Shown here in pieces: positions 1-8,776 of a stretch of 64,000 bases of DNA. The DNA is from Mycolicibacterium wolinskyi (GTDB lineage Bacteria; Actinomycetota; Actinomycetes; Mycobacteriales; Mycobacteriaceae): positions 341,962 through 405,961 of the forward strand of contig NZ_LQQA01000013.1 of assembly GCF_002101965.1 (NCBI RefSeq), written 5' to 3'. Made by a program: the position numbers and the translations under genes. Below the pieces are notes generated by a model. That model saw only the letters and a list, made by a program, of their open reading frames with translations. It did no database searches and was not told the origin of the DNA. How positions within the stretch are numbered: the first letter of the stretch is position 1; each line of letters begins with the position of its first letter.

Positions 1-1316
1 GTGCCGTCGCTGCCATCTGTGTCACACACCAGCGCGAGACGTTCGTCTGCCTCGACGCCGACGACAAACCGATCAGGCCGGCGATCCTGTGGATGGACGG
101 GCGCGCGGACGCCGAAACCCGAAGGTACGGAACGCAACGCGTCGAGTTGCTGTCGGGCAAGCCCGCCGACATCACGCCCGGCCTGTACAAGCTGCTGTGG
201 CTGCGCGATCACGAGCCCGACACGATGGCCCGCTGTCATCGCATCGCCGACGTGCACACGTATCTCACGCACGCCATGACCGGGCAGTGGATGTCGAGCA
301 CCGCCTCGGTGGACCCGCTGGCGTTGATCGACCAGGCCACGGGTGACTATAGCGGCGAGCTCCTCGAGCTCGCCGGGCTGAACCGCGGCCAGTTGCCCGA
401 CCTGGTGCCCACGGGCACCTCGCTCGGACCGTTGCGGCCCGAGATCGCCGAATCGTGGGGGCTCAACGGGGATGTCGTGGTGGTCGCGGGTACCGGAGAC
501 GGCCAGGCCGCCGGTCTTGGCCTCGGTGTGACCGATCCCGGAGTCGCGTATCTGGTGCTCGGCACCGCGGTCGTGATCGGTGCCGAGATGACGTCGTACC
601 TGCCGTCCCGCGCCTACCGGTCGATGATCTCGGCGATGCACGGCCAGACCACCGCGGAGACCTTCAGCTCGTCGGGCACCTATCTGCCGACGTGGTTTCG
701 CACCGAGTTCGGCGATCCGGAGCTGGGCGGCGCGCCCGACCCGCGGCTTGAGCGCGACGCCGCCGCACTGCCGGTGGGCAGCGAGGGCCTGCTGACCCTG
801 CCGTACTGGAACGGTGCGCAGACTCCACACTGGGACAGCCGGGCTTCCGGCATAACCATCGGCTGGCGTGGCTGCCATACCAAGGCCCACATGTACCGGT
901 CCTTGCTCGAAGGCATCGCCTTCGAACTCCGCATGCAACTCGACGGACTCGAAGCGGCCCGTGGTGAACGCGTCGAGGTGCTGCGCGCAATGGGCGGCGG
1001 TGCGCGCAGCGTGTTGTGGACCCAAATCATGGCCGACGTGTTCGGCAGGCCGCTGGAAGTCTGCGCCTCCGGGGAGGTGAGCGCACTCGGTGCCGCCGCG
1101 GTCGCATTGACGGCGATCGGTGAATTCACCTCCATCCCCGAAGCCGCGGCCGCGGTCGCGCGCACCGATGCCGTGATCGAGCCGCGCACCGACGCCTCGG
1201 CCCGCTACGCCGAGTTACGCGCCCTGTACCAACGCATCTTCACCGAAACCCGGGACATGCTGCACACCCTGCACGACCTGGGCCAGCACCACGAAACACG
1301 AGGAGATCAACAATGA
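1..1316 (+). CDS. FGGY-family carbohydrate kinase (xylulokinase-like), 5' end outside window
   Basis: The frame is already open at base 3, so the start lies upstream; 437 codons are visible against a usual family length of about 480-520. FGGY kinases phosphorylate ketoses or polyols with ATP in the cytosol. Seen here are VTHQRETFVCLD near the N-terminus, a glycine-rich GTGDGQAAGLGLGV segment in the middle, and a C-terminal ATPase block GGGARSVLWTQIMADVFG followed by SALGAAAVAL, all typical of the fold. The stop overlaps the ATG of the following dehydrogenase by 4 bp, and that gene overlaps an aldolase in the same way, so the three form one transcription unit. The set suggests oxidation, phosphorylation and cleavage of a sugar or sugar alcohol. 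The exact substrate cannot be read from the sequence. Confidence 0.9.
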   Translation, partial: AVAAICVTHQRETFVCLDADDKPIRPAILWMDGRADAETRRYGTQRVELLSGKPADITPGLYKLLWLRDHEPDTMARCHRIADVHTYLTHAMTGQWMSSTASVDPLALIDQATGDYSGELLELAGLNRGQLPDLVPTGTSLGPLRPEIAESWGLNGDVVVVAGTGDGQAAGLGLGVTDPGVAYLVLGTAVVIGAEMTSYLPSRAYRSMISAMHGQTTAETFSSSGTYLPTWFRTEFGDPELGGAPDPRLERDAAALPVGSEGLLTLPYWNGAQTPHWDSRASGITIGWRGCHTKAHMYRSLLEGIAFELRMQLDGLEAARGERVEVLRAMGGGARSVLWTQIMADVFGRPLEVCASGEVSALGAAAVALTAIGEFTSIPEAAAAVARTDAVIEPRTDASARYAELRALYQRIFTETRDMLHTLHDLGQHHETRGDQQ

Positions 1317-2350
1317 GAGCGGCCATGTTCTATGGGCCAGGAGACTTGCGGCTGGAAGACGTCGCGGCCACCGAACCCGGGCCGGGCGAGGTGCTGGTGG
1401 ACGTGAAAGCCGCAGCGACGTGCGGCACCGACTTGAAGTCGTATCGGCGCGGCCACCCCAAGCTCTTCCCGACGCTGCCGTCCCGGTTCGGTCATGAATT
1501 CGCAGGCGTCGTCTCGGCCGTCGGCGACGGCGTCGACAAGTTCGCCGTCGGCGACCGCGTCGTCGCGGCCAACACCGCGCCGTGCGGGCACTGCTGGGCA
1601 TGCACGCGCGGACGCCAAAGCCTCTGCGAGAACCTGGAATTCCTCAACGGGGCGTTCGCGGAACAGGTGATCATTCCGGCCGCGATCGTCGAACGCAACA
1701 CCTATCTGTTGCCCGACGATCTCGACTTCGCCTCCGCGGCACCGCTGGAGCCGTTGGCCACCGTCGTCCACGGTATGGACGAAACCGGCATTCAGCTCGG
1801 GGACACCGTCGTCGTGCACGGGGCGGGACCGATCGGCCTGATGTTCGTGCGGCTCGCGACGCTGCGCGGCGCCAACGTGATCTCGGTCGACCAGTCACCA
1901 TGGCGGCTGCAGCAGGCCAGCCAGGCCGGTGCGGTGGATACCGTTGACCTGTCCGAGGTTTCGGATTTCGAAGACCGGGTCGCGATGATCAAGGCGCGCA
2001 CACCGCATGGGCGGGGCGCCGACGTCGCCATCGAGGCGGTCGGGCTGCCGCAGGTGTGGGAACAGACCGTGCGGACCCTGCGGCCCGGCGCAACGGCGGT
2101 GCTGTTCGGCGGTACACCGAAAGGTGCGCCGTTTTCCGTCGACTCCTCCGCCATGCATTACGAGGAGTACACCCTCAAGGGCGTCTTCCACCACACCCCC
2201 AACTACGTGCGGACCGCGGTGGAGTTGTTGGCGAGCAAGAAAGTCGACGGGTCGATGCTGGTGACCGAGTGCAGGCCGCTGGAAGCACTGCTGCCGAGTC
2301 TGGAGGACATGGCCGCGGGCCGCGGTTCGAAGTACGTGTTGGAGCCATGA
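1313..2350 (+). CDS. Zinc-dependent medium-chain alcohol/polyol dehydrogenase
   Basis: A 345-residue cytosolic MDR-superfamily dehydrogenase. Catalytic zinc ligands appear as CGTDLKS (Cys about residue 38) and GHEFAG (His-Glu about 60); the structural-zinc loop is CGHCWACTRGRQSLC, with four cysteines; the nucleotide fold carries GAGPIGLMFV. Length and motifs match sorbitol, threonine or galactitol dehydrogenases. The ATG overlaps the kinase stop (ATGA) and its own stop overlaps the next ATG the same way, giving translational coupling. It probably oxidises a sugar alcohol or hydroxy acid for the neighbouring kinase and aldolase; the order of steps is inference. Confidence 0.9.
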   Translation: MRAAMFYGPGDLRLEDVAATEPGPGEVLVDVKAAATCGTDLKSYRRGHPKLFPTLPSRFGHEFAGVVSAVGDGVDKFAVGDRVVAANTAPCGHCWACTRGRQSLCENLEFLNGAFAEQVIIPAAIVERNTYLLPDDLDFASAAPLEPLATVVHGMDETGIQLGDTVVVHGAGPIGLMFVRLATLRGANVISVDQSPWRLQQASQAGAVDTVDLSEVSDFEDRVAMIKARTPHGRGADVAIEAVGLPQVWEQTVRTLRPGATAVLFGGTPKGAPFSVDSSAMHYEEYTLKGVFHHTPNYVRTAVELLASKKVDGSMLVTECRPLEALLPSLEDMAAGRGSKYVLEP

Positions 2351-3006
2351 GCGCGCCGACCCAGCTCGCCGCCGAGCGTCAGCAGGTCGTCGAGGCCTGT
2401 CAGTTCCTGAGCCGCTCCGGGCTCGTGGTCGGGACCGCGGGCAACGTGTCGATACGGGTCGGCGACCTCGTGGTGATCTCGCCGAGCGGCGTCGACTACG
2501 AGGCGATGTCGGCGCGCGACGTCGGGATCCACGACCTCGACGGCAACGCCGTGGACGCCGCCTTGGCACCGTCCAGCGAACTCGCGCTGCACCTCGCGGT
2601 GTACCGGACGACCGAGCACACCGCGGTCGTGCACACCCACGGGCCGGCCTCCACCGCGTTGTCGACCGTCGTCGACGAGGTGCCCGCATCGCACTACTAT
2701 TCGGCGCTGTTCGGCGGTGCCGTACGGGTCGCGCCGTACGCCACGTTCGGTACACAGGCGTTGGCCGACAACGTGACCACCGCACTGCGCGATCGCACCG
2801 CCGCCCTGATGGGCAACCACGGTGCCGTCCTCGTCGGTCGAGCGCTCCCGAAGGTGCTGAACCTCGTGCCCTACCTCGAGTACATCTGCGACGTGCAACT
2901 GCGGGCGATGGCCAGCGGTGCACCCGTCCGCGTGCTCGATGGCGAAGAGATCGCCGAAGTCGGCCGTCGGCTCGCCGGTTACGGTCAACAGGCGACGCGG
3001 GGCTGA
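2347..3006 (+). CDS. Class II aldolase/adducin family protein (fuculose-phosphate aldolase-like)
   Basis: A 219-residue zinc enzyme of the fuculose-1-phosphate aldolase/ribulose-5-phosphate epimerase fold. The zinc site is visible as VHTHGPAST (two His), the upstream SSELALHLAVY supplies the conserved Glu, and MGNHGAVLVG the third His. NVSIR near residue 35 is the usual phosphate-binding region. Start: the ATG at 2347 overlaps the dehydrogenase stop by 4 bp, and a longer upstream reading in this frame is antisense-like and was ignored. As third gene of the operon it probably cleaves or epimerises the phosphorylated sugar. It is convergent with the GntR gene downstream. Confidence 0.88.
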   Translation: MSAPTQLAAERQQVVEACQFLSRSGLVVGTAGNVSIRVGDLVVISPSGVDYEAMSARDVGIHDLDGNAVDAALAPSSELALHLAVYRTTEHTAVVHTHGPASTALSTVVDEVPASHYYSALFGGAVRVAPYATFGTQALADNVTTALRDRTAALMGNHGAVLVGRALPKVLNLVPYLEYICDVQLRAMASGAPVRVLDGEEIAEVGRRLAGYGQQATRG

Positions 3007-3062
3007 CGAAATGGCTACGCGCAGAGCCTGATTGCGACCATCGCGTCGGTCTCGACGCATTG

Positions 3063-3743
3063 CTACTGCGCCGGTAGCAAAACCACGACCTCGGGCACCG
3101 GCTGCAGGTGTTCCTGGAGAATGCGCAGCGATTCCGCGGCATCACACTTGCCCAGCGCCGCGACCAGCGCCCGATGCTGGGCGTTGATCGTGTCGAGCCG
3201 CTGCGGGCCGACGTGCAGCATGCGGACGGCCAACCGCTGCTGGCGGGACCGCAGCGAGTCGTACAGCTCGGTGAGGACGGAGTTCCCGGCCGCCCGCACC
3301 AGCGTCAGGTGAAACTCCCGGTCGAGGTGGGCCACGGTGAACCAGTCCCGTTCCCGCCCAGCCTGTTCCATCGGTTCGAGGAAGTTCGCCATGTCTTCTG
3401 CGGCAGAGCCGTTGCGTGCGCACGTCGTGTTGATCGCGTTGCCCTCGATCAACAGTCGGGCCTGATAGACCTCTTCGAGTTCGCGCGCCGTCACCATGCG
3501 CACCTGTGCGCCCTTGCGGGGGTTCAGCGTGACGAATTTCTCGGCGGCGAGCCGGTGAAGCGCTTCGCGCACCGGAGTTCGCGACACGCCCATCGTGCGG
3601 GACACCCACTGCTCATCGAGGAACATGCCGCCCTCGAGGGTGCCGCGGATGATCTCGTCCCGCAGCCATTCGTACACGCGGTCGCGCGCCGGTCCGGTTG
3701 CGGTGGGCTCATCTGGCCGACCGACCAGCGCCGATGGCGACAT
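3063..3743 (-). CDS. GntR-family (FCD/FadR subfamily) transcriptional regulator
   Basis: A 226-residue cytosolic regulator: N-terminal winged helix (VYEWLRDEIIRGTLEGG followed by VSRTMGVSRTPVREALHRL) and a C-terminal all-helical FCD ligand domain, with FHLTLVRAAGN and QHRALVAAL carrying typical metal/ligand His residues. The ATG at 3743 was chosen because a clear ribosome site (AGGAAAGGA on the minus strand) lies just upstream; the frame stays open another 59 codons but without coding character. It is divergent from the HpcH/HpaI aldolase operon, with a 26-bp palindrome between them whose GTATAC centre suits FadR-type GntR proteins. It probably represses that operon and may also act on the kinase operon, with which it is convergent. 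Confidence 0.9.
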   Translation of the reverse strand: MSPSALVGRPDEPTATGPARDRVYEWLRDEIIRGTLEGGMFLDEQWVSRTMGVSRTPVREALHRLAAEKFVTLNPRKGAQVRMVTARELEEVYQARLLIEGNAINTTCARNGSAAEDMANFLEPMEQAGRERDWFTVAHLDREFHLTLVRAAGNSVLTELYDSLRSRQQRLAVRMLHVGPQRLDTINAQHRALVAALGKCDAAESLRILQEHLQPVPEVVVLLPAQ

Positions 3744-3814
3744 ACAGATCCTTTCCTCGGAAATGAGGCTACCTCCGTGCCGGAATGCAGCATATCTACG
3801 GTGGACACCCCAAG

Positions 3815-3840
3815 AATGCGTCGTGTATACATGACGCATT
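3815..3840. promoter_or_regulatory. Putative GntR operator, 26-bp inverted repeat
   Basis: The sequence reads AATGCGTC-GTGTATACAT-GACGCATT. Its reverse complement matches at 24 of 26 positions, and the centre is GTATAC. It lies 72 bp upstream of the regulator start and 84 bp upstream of the aldolase ATG, in the only intergenic space between the divergent genes. GntR/FCD proteins commonly bind short palindromes with a TGTATACA-like core, so this is the obvious operator; binding itself is inferred. Confidence 0.75.
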
Positions 3841-3924
3841 ACAGACCTGTGTGGGCCATCACACCGTCGTCGTGGTGCACCGCGGCCCCGCTCTGCCCAT
3901 CTCGTCGAACAAGGAGTCACTCAT

Positions 3925-4680
3925 ATGCCGAGCACCGTCCCCGCCGATCGTCGTAATGCCATCTGGCTGTCGGATCCAAGCGTCGCCGCCGCCGAGATCG
4001 CGCGCGGCATCGGCTACGGAGCCGTGGTCCTCGACATCGAGCACGGTGCGTTCGACCTCGCCGATCTCGAGAGATTCATTCCGTTCCTGCGTCACCTTGG
4101 CATGGAGGTTCTCGCGAAAGTGCTTGGCCCCGAACGCGGCCCGATTCAGCAGGCACTCGACTTCGGCGCCACCACGGTCGTCATCCCCCACATCGAGAAC
4201 GCGGCGCATGCCAAGGCCGTGACAGCGTTCGCCAAGTTCCCCCCGCTCGGTGACCGGAGCTTCGCCGGTGGCCGCACGTCGAACTACGGGGGCTTCACCG
4301 ACGATTGGGTTCGTGAGCAGGACACCACCACGCGCTGCTATCCGATGATCGAGGACGCAGGCGCCATCGAGGACATCGCCGAGATCCTCGCGTTGGACAC
4401 CGTCGACGGTGTTTTCGTCGGCCCGTCCGATCTGTCGCTGCGGCGGGACCGCGGTGCATACTCACGCGAGGACGGCGACTTCGCCGACCTCGCGGTCATC
4501 GCCGCTGCCGCCGCCGAAGCCGGAAAGCCCTGGGTGCTGCCCGCATGGAGCAAAGAGGAAAAGGAGTTCGCCGTCGCCCACGGCGCCGATCAGATGGCCC
4601 TCATGATGCAACATGGCGCGTTGGCGGCCGGATTCACCGCACCGTTCGAGCAGGTCGCTGCCATCCGGGCCGGCCGATGA
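3925..4680 (+). CDS. HpcH/HpaI aldolase family protein (2-keto-3-deoxy sugar acid aldolase-like)
   Basis: A 251-residue metal-dependent class II pyruvate aldolase fold (TIM barrel). Conserved marks are VVLDIEHGAFD, VIPHIENA, a Glu-containing YPMIEDAGAIEDI, and FVGPSDLS, matching HpcH, GarL and RhmA relatives that split 2-keto-3-deoxy or 4-hydroxy-2-oxo acids into pyruvate and an aldehyde. AAGGAG at 3911-3916 lies 8 bp before the ATG. It is first of an operon (aldolase, MFS transporter, amidase) with 4-bp overlaps, opposite its likely GntR regulator. The substrate is unknown; the transporter type suggests an organic or sugar acid. Confidence 0.88.
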   Translation: MPSTVPADRRNAIWLSDPSVAAAEIARGIGYGAVVLDIEHGAFDLADLERFIPFLRHLGMEVLAKVLGPERGPIQQALDFGATTVVIPHIENAAHAKAVTAFAKFPPLGDRSFAGGRTSNYGGFTDDWVREQDTTTRCYPMIEDAGAIEDIAEILALDTVDGVFVGPSDLSLRRDRGAYSREDGDFADLAVIAAAAAEAGKPWVLPAWSKEEKEFAVAHGADQMALMMQHGALAAGFTAPFEQVAAIRAGR

Positions 4681-6029
4681 CCGCGCAAATCCCCGGGGCG
4701 GTCTCGCCGGACGAGGCCGCAAGCCGACCGTCGTCAGGTATCGGCCGCGCCCGCTGGTCGATCGCAGGGGTCCTGGGTGTCGGCATGTTCGTCAACTACA
4801 TCGACCGGGTCAACCTGTCGATCGCGGCCCCCGAAATCATGCGGGACTTCGACATCAGCGCCTCCCAGATGGGCATGGTGTCATCGGCATTCCTGTGGAC
4901 ATACGCCATGCTGCAGATGCCGATCGGGTCGTTCATCGACAAGATCGGCGTCAAATGGGTGAACCGGGCCGCGGCATTCTTGTGGACGGTCGCGTCGTTC
5001 GCGTCGGCGGCTGCCGGCGGTCTCGGTCTGCTCCTCGCAGCACGCCTCGTCCTCGGTGTCGGTGAGGCACCGACCGTCCCGGCCGGCTGGAAGGCCATCG
5101 GCCAGTGGTTCCCCCGACAGGAAAGAGGAACCGCCACAGCAATATTCGACGGGTGCGCGAAGCTGTCCAATGTGATCGGGATCCCGGTCATGGCCTATCT
5201 GGTCACTGCGTTCAGCTGGCACGCGGCCTTCATCTTCACCGGCGTCCTGTCGCTGCTGTACCTGTTGGTCTGGTGGTTCCTGTACCTGACGCCGAAGCAG
5301 GCGCTTGCCAAGGGGCGGCTGACACAGGCCGAGTTCGATTTCATCCGGGAGGGCGGCGCCGAAGACGAGGACGCCCAGACCTCCGGCTCACTCAACGGCC
5401 TCGGCTATCTGCTGCGCCGCCGCAAGACCTGGGGACTGGCGCTCGGCTACGCGTCCTACACCTACGCCTACTACGTGCTGTTGACCTGGCTTCCCGCCTA
5501 CCTGGAAAAGCAGTTCGGGGTGAACCTGCTCAAAGGCGGCCTGTACACGATGGTTCCGTGGCTCGTCGCAGTCGTGGCGCAGTTTTTGATCGCGGGCATC
5601 CTGATGGACCGCTGGTTGGCCCGCACCGGTGACGTCACCAAGGTTCGGCGCACGGTGCTGGTCGTGAGCCTGCTCGCATCGCTGTCGGTCACCGGTGCCG
5701 CGTACGCCGACTCGATCGCGGTCGCCATCGTGTTCCTGTCGATCGGCGCGGCCGGCCTGGCCGTATCCGTCCCCGCGGGCGCGAGCATCGTCGCGCTCAT
5801 CTCGCCCCAGGGCTACACCGGCTCGCTCGGCGGCATCGTCAACTTCATCGCGAACCTACTCGGTATCGCGGCTCCGATCGTCACCGGCATGGTGGTCGAC
5901 GCGACCGGCTCCTTCTCCGGCGCCTTCATCGCGACCGGTGCCGTGCTGCTCGGCGGAATCTTCTGCTACACAGCGGTGCTCGGCAAGATCGAGAGAATGC
6001 CCGCACCGAACTCCCCGGAAAGGAAATGA
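4677..6029 (+). CDS. MFS transporter, anion:cation symporter (ACS/glucarate-like) type
   Basis: A 450-residue inner-membrane carrier with about 12 hydrophobic segments and a central loop near residues 200-230. NYIDRVNLSIAAPEI in the first helix is the classic ACS-subfamily signature shared with glucarate, galactonate and tartrate carriers. The start at 4677 overlaps the aldolase stop by 4 bp; a longer upstream frame inside the aldolase gene is a shadow. Position between an aldolase and an amidase implies import of the substrate they break down, likely an acid or an amide of one. Confidence 0.9.
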   Translation: MTAQIPGAVSPDEAASRPSSGIGRARWSIAGVLGVGMFVNYIDRVNLSIAAPEIMRDFDISASQMGMVSSAFLWTYAMLQMPIGSFIDKIGVKWVNRAAAFLWTVASFASAAAGGLGLLLAARLVLGVGEAPTVPAGWKAIGQWFPRQERGTATAIFDGCAKLSNVIGIPVMAYLVTAFSWHAAFIFTGVLSLLYLLVWWFLYLTPKQALAKGRLTQAEFDFIREGGAEDEDAQTSGSLNGLGYLLRRRKTWGLALGYASYTYAYYVLLTWLPAYLEKQFGVNLLKGGLYTMVPWLVAVVAQFLIAGILMDRWLARTGDVTKVRRTVLVVSLLASLSVTGAAYADSIAVAIVFLSIGAAGLAVSVPAGASIVALISPQGYTGSLGGIVNFIANLLGIAAPIVTGMVVDATGSFSGAFIATGAVLLGGIFCYTAVLGKIERMPAPNSPERK

Positions 6030-6832
6030 CAGTGGTCGACATCGCCGTAGCCCAGTTCGCACCAGGTACCGACAAAGCGGAGAACCTCCGGAGCATCGCC
6101 AAGTTCACCGCCGAAGCCGCCGCGAGCAACGCACGCGTACTCGCTTTCCCTGAGTACTCGATGTTCACCGTGCCCGTCATGGACAACCGGTTCGTCGAAT
6201 CCGCCGAAGGTCTCGACGGTCCCTTCGTGACTGGTCTGCGAGAGATCGCCGTCCAGCACGGCATGCACCTGGTGGCCGGCATCAATGAAGCGATCGCAGG
6301 CGAGAACCGCATCTTCAACACGCTGGTTGCCGTCTCGCCCGCAGGCGAGATCGAGGCGCGCTACCGCAAGCTGCACCTCTACGACGCCTTCGGGTACAAG
6401 GAATCCGACATGGTGAAGCCGGGTTCGGTCGAAAAGCCCGAGACCTTCGTCGTCGACGGCATCACGTTCGGTATGCAAACGTGCTATGACCTGCGTTTCC
6501 CTGAGGTCACCCGGCGGATCGTGGACGCGGGTGGCGACGTGCTGCTTCTACCCGCGGAATGGGTTCCCGGCCCGCTCAAGGAAGACCACTGGACGACGCT
6601 CGTCCGCGCCAGGGCGATCGAGAACACGATCTATGTCGCCGCGGCCGACCAGAGTGCACCGGCGGGTTCGGGCGCCAGCGCGATCATCGACCCGATGGGC
6701 CTGGTGCTGGCGAGTTTGGGTGAGCGCGTAGGGACCGTGACCGCGAAGGTCGATCCAGAGCGCATCACCGAGGTCAGGGCGAAGAACCCCGCCCTTTCCC
6801 TGCGTCGCTTCACAATTGCGCCCAACGGGTAG
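6026..6832 (+). CDS. Carbon-nitrogen hydrolase (nitrilase superfamily, Nit/omega-amidase-like)
   Basis: A 268-residue cytosolic amidase. The Glu-Lys-Cys triad is visible: Glu43 in LAFPEYSMF, Lys115 in YRKLHLYD, and Cys153 in QTCYDLRFPE. The last two resemble Nit1/Nit2-type omega-amidases more than true nitrilases. The ATG overlaps the MFS stop by 4 bp, and GGAAAGGAA precedes it. In this operon it would hydrolyse a C-N bond in an imported or intermediate compound, or repair a side product; neither can be decided from the sequence. Confidence 0.88.
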   Translation: MTVVDIAVAQFAPGTDKAENLRSIAKFTAEAAASNARVLAFPEYSMFTVPVMDNRFVESAEGLDGPFVTGLREIAVQHGMHLVAGINEAIAGENRIFNTLVAVSPAGEIEARYRKLHLYDAFGYKESDMVKPGSVEKPETFVVDGITFGMQTCYDLRFPEVTRRIVDAGGDVLLLPAEWVPGPLKEDHWTTLVRARAIENTIYVAAADQSAPAGSGASAIIDPMGLVLASLGERVGTVTAKVDPERITEVRAKNPALSLRRFTIAPNG

Positions 6833-6908
6833 CCGCTGCGGCCCGCCACCTGAGTAGGCGCCGATCCCGTCAACCACCGCGCCCGCGCGGCGAAACCGGC
6901 ATATAACG

Positions 6909-7820
6909 GTGGTGATGTGGAAGTTCAGACGCCGTGGATCGACGCCTGCGCCGTGCCCGTACTGCGGCTCGCCCGTCGATGCCGACGGCACGTGTGGTCG
7001 CTGCGGGCCCTCGAAGACGTCCCCCGGTCTGTCGGGATGGCGTCCGGATCCCACAGCGCGCCACGAGGGCCGCTATTACGTCGCCGGACGGCCCACCAAC
7101 CGCGTGCGCAACGGCAAAGCCGAGTCGACCGATCCGGTCGGCGGACAGCTCCTGCCGGACTACGTCGAATTGCCCGCCCGGTCCGGCCTGCGCTACACGT
7201 GGCTCGGAACGGGCGTGGCGACCGCGGTCCTCGTCTTCGTCGCGGCCGTGGTGTGGGTGCTGCTGCGAGCGGATCACGGGTCCCCGCTTCCGCCGGAAGC
7301 CCGTTACCTGTCGTCGCTCAAGGACGCCGGGCTGACCGACCAGTTCAACTCCGATGCCAACGCCGTCGCGCACGGCAGGCAGGTATGCCGTCAACTCGAG
7401 GACGGTGGGCCTCAACAAGGCCTGCATGCCGACAAGATCGCCGTCGACGCGTTCTGCCCCGACTTCGCCCATGGCTTCCACATCCTCGAAACCGCGTCCG
7501 TTCCGGGCACTTTCGTACTCATCGACACCGCGGGCACGGACGCGATCATCTCCGACGGATCATCCTGCGAGGGCGCGAACGGGTACGCCGACGTCGGCCC
7601 GACCACCCCGGTGATCGTCAAGAGCGGCAAAGGCGAGATCCTCACCACCACATCCCTCGGGGAGGGCAAGGGCGGCAACGCCAACTGCACGTTCTCATTC
7701 ACATTCCCGATCACCGAAGGCCAGGACCGCTACGTCGTCTGCATCGGACGTCGAGGCGAGTTCATCTACACCTTCGAACAACTCAGATCGCGCGGCGTTC
7801 AGGTCAGCCTGGGCGGTTGA
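6909..7820 (+). CDS. Membrane-anchored zinc-ribbon/DUF2510/DUF732 protein
   Basis: A 303-residue protein of mosaic make-up. Residues 15-33 form a small zinc ribbon (CPYCG then CGRCG). A DUF2510-like patch GWRPDPTARHEGRYYVAG follows, then one transmembrane helix around residues 98-120. The exported C-terminal half opens with a DUF732-type segment LSSLKDAGLTDQFNS ... QVCRQLEDGG and holds several cysteines that could pair outside the membrane. GTG at 6909, GTG at 6912 and ATG at 6915 are near-equivalent starts. It overlaps the convergent HMG-CoA lyase-type gene by 17 bp at the 3' ends. No function is known; a cell-envelope role is likely. Confidence 0.75.
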   Translation: MVMWKFRRRGSTPAPCPYCGSPVDADGTCGRCGPSKTSPGLSGWRPDPTARHEGRYYVAGRPTNRVRNGKAESTDPVGGQLLPDYVELPARSGLRYTWLGTGVATAVLVFVAAVVWVLLRADHGSPLPPEARYLSSLKDAGLTDQFNSDANAVAHGRQVCRQLEDGGPQQGLHADKIAVDAFCPDFAHGFHILETASVPGTFVLIDTAGTDAIISDGSSCEGANGYADVGPTTPVIVKSGKGEILTTTSLGEGKGGNANCTFSFTFPITEGQDRYVVCIGRRGEFIYTFEQLRSRGVQVSLGG

Positions 7821-8772
7821 CGTCGCACGAGAGCGCGGCGGCCACCCGTGACTGGGTGCGCTTACCCAACGCGCAGGTCATCGCCACGCCCGCCGCTACG
7901 ACAGCATGCATATCGACCCCCGTTGCGATGCCCAGGCCGGTCAGCATCCACAGCAGGTCCTCGGTGGCTAGATTGCCGGTAGCCGATCCGGCGAACGGGC
8001 AACCGCCGATGCCACCGGCAGACGCGTCGTACGTCGTGATTCCCGCGCGCAGCCCGGCGTGGACGTTCGCCAGGGCCTGCCCGTAGGTGTCGTGAAAGTG
8101 CAGTGCCAGCGTGTCGACCGGAATACCGAGGGAGAGGTGGGCGTCGATGATGCGGCCGACGTGGCCGGTAGTGCCGACGCCGATCGTGTCACCCAACGAC
8201 ACTTGGTAGCAACCGGCGTCAATCAGGGACCCGGAAACCTCGGCGACCGCACCGGGTGCGACGTGTCCCTCCCACGGGTCGCCGAAGCACATCGATACGT
8301 ATCCGCGGACCGTCAGGCCGTTTTCGAGCGCCGCGGTTGTGACTTGCAGCGCTGCATCGATCGCCGCGGACCGGGTCATGTTGAGATTGCGTTGTGCGAA
8401 AGTCTCTGTTGCGCTGACGAATACCGCGACCGAGCGAGCACCGGCGTCGAGCGCCCGGTCGAGCCCGCGCTGGTTCGGCACCAGCACGGGGTACGGGGCG
8501 AGGTCTGGCCCGAGGCCCGCGAGCACCGCCTCGGCGTCCGCAAGCTGGGGCACCCACCTGGGTGAGACGAAGCTCGTCGCCTCGACGATCTGCAGTCCTG
8601 CGGATCTGAGACGCCCGATGAACTTGATCTTCTCGGCCGTCGGCACAACGGCTTGCTCGGCCTGGAGTCCGTCGCGCGCGCCGACCTCGTAGACGGTGAC
8701 GCGCCCCGGCAGACCGGTCTCCGGATGGATTGTGGGCAACCCGGGTGGCGGGTTGGCCGGCGCAGTGGTCAT
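7804..8772 (-). CDS. mvaB: Hydroxymethylglutaryl-CoA lyase-type enzyme
   Basis: A 322-residue DRE-TIM metallolyase that splits 3-hydroxy-3-methylglutaryl-CoA to acetyl-CoA and acetoacetate. EVGARDGLQAEQ near the N-terminus carries the metal-binding Asp; LHFHDTYGQALAN gives the His pair; SAGGIGGCPFA holds the loop cysteine diagnostic of HMG-CoA lyases. It closes a minus-strand operon (alcohol dehydrogenase, aldehyde dehydrogenase, small membrane protein, permease, lyase) 4 bp after the permease stop. A related hydroxyacyl-CoA could be the real substrate, but the cysteine loop favours HMG-CoA or a close analogue. Confidence 0.88.
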   Translation of the reverse strand: MTTAPANPPPGLPTIHPETGLPGRVTVYEVGARDGLQAEQAVVPTAEKIKFIGRLRSAGLQIVEATSFVSPRWVPQLADAEAVLAGLGPDLAPYPVLVPNQRGLDRALDAGARSVAVFVSATETFAQRNLNMTRSAAIDAALQVTTAALENGLTVRGYVSMCFGDPWEGHVAPGAVAEVSGSLIDAGCYQVSLGDTIGVGTTGHVGRIIDAHLSLGIPVDTLALHFHDTYGQALANVHAGLRAGITTYDASAGGIGGCPFAGSATGNLATEDLLWMLTGLGIATGVDMHAVVAAGVAMTCALGKRTQSRVAAALSCDVNRPG

Positions 8773-8776
8773 GCCA

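Noticed and set aside
4545..4676. Upstream extension of the MFS transporter inside the aldolase gene
   Set aside because: The extension is a shadow frame; the ATGA overlap at 4677 is the natural start.
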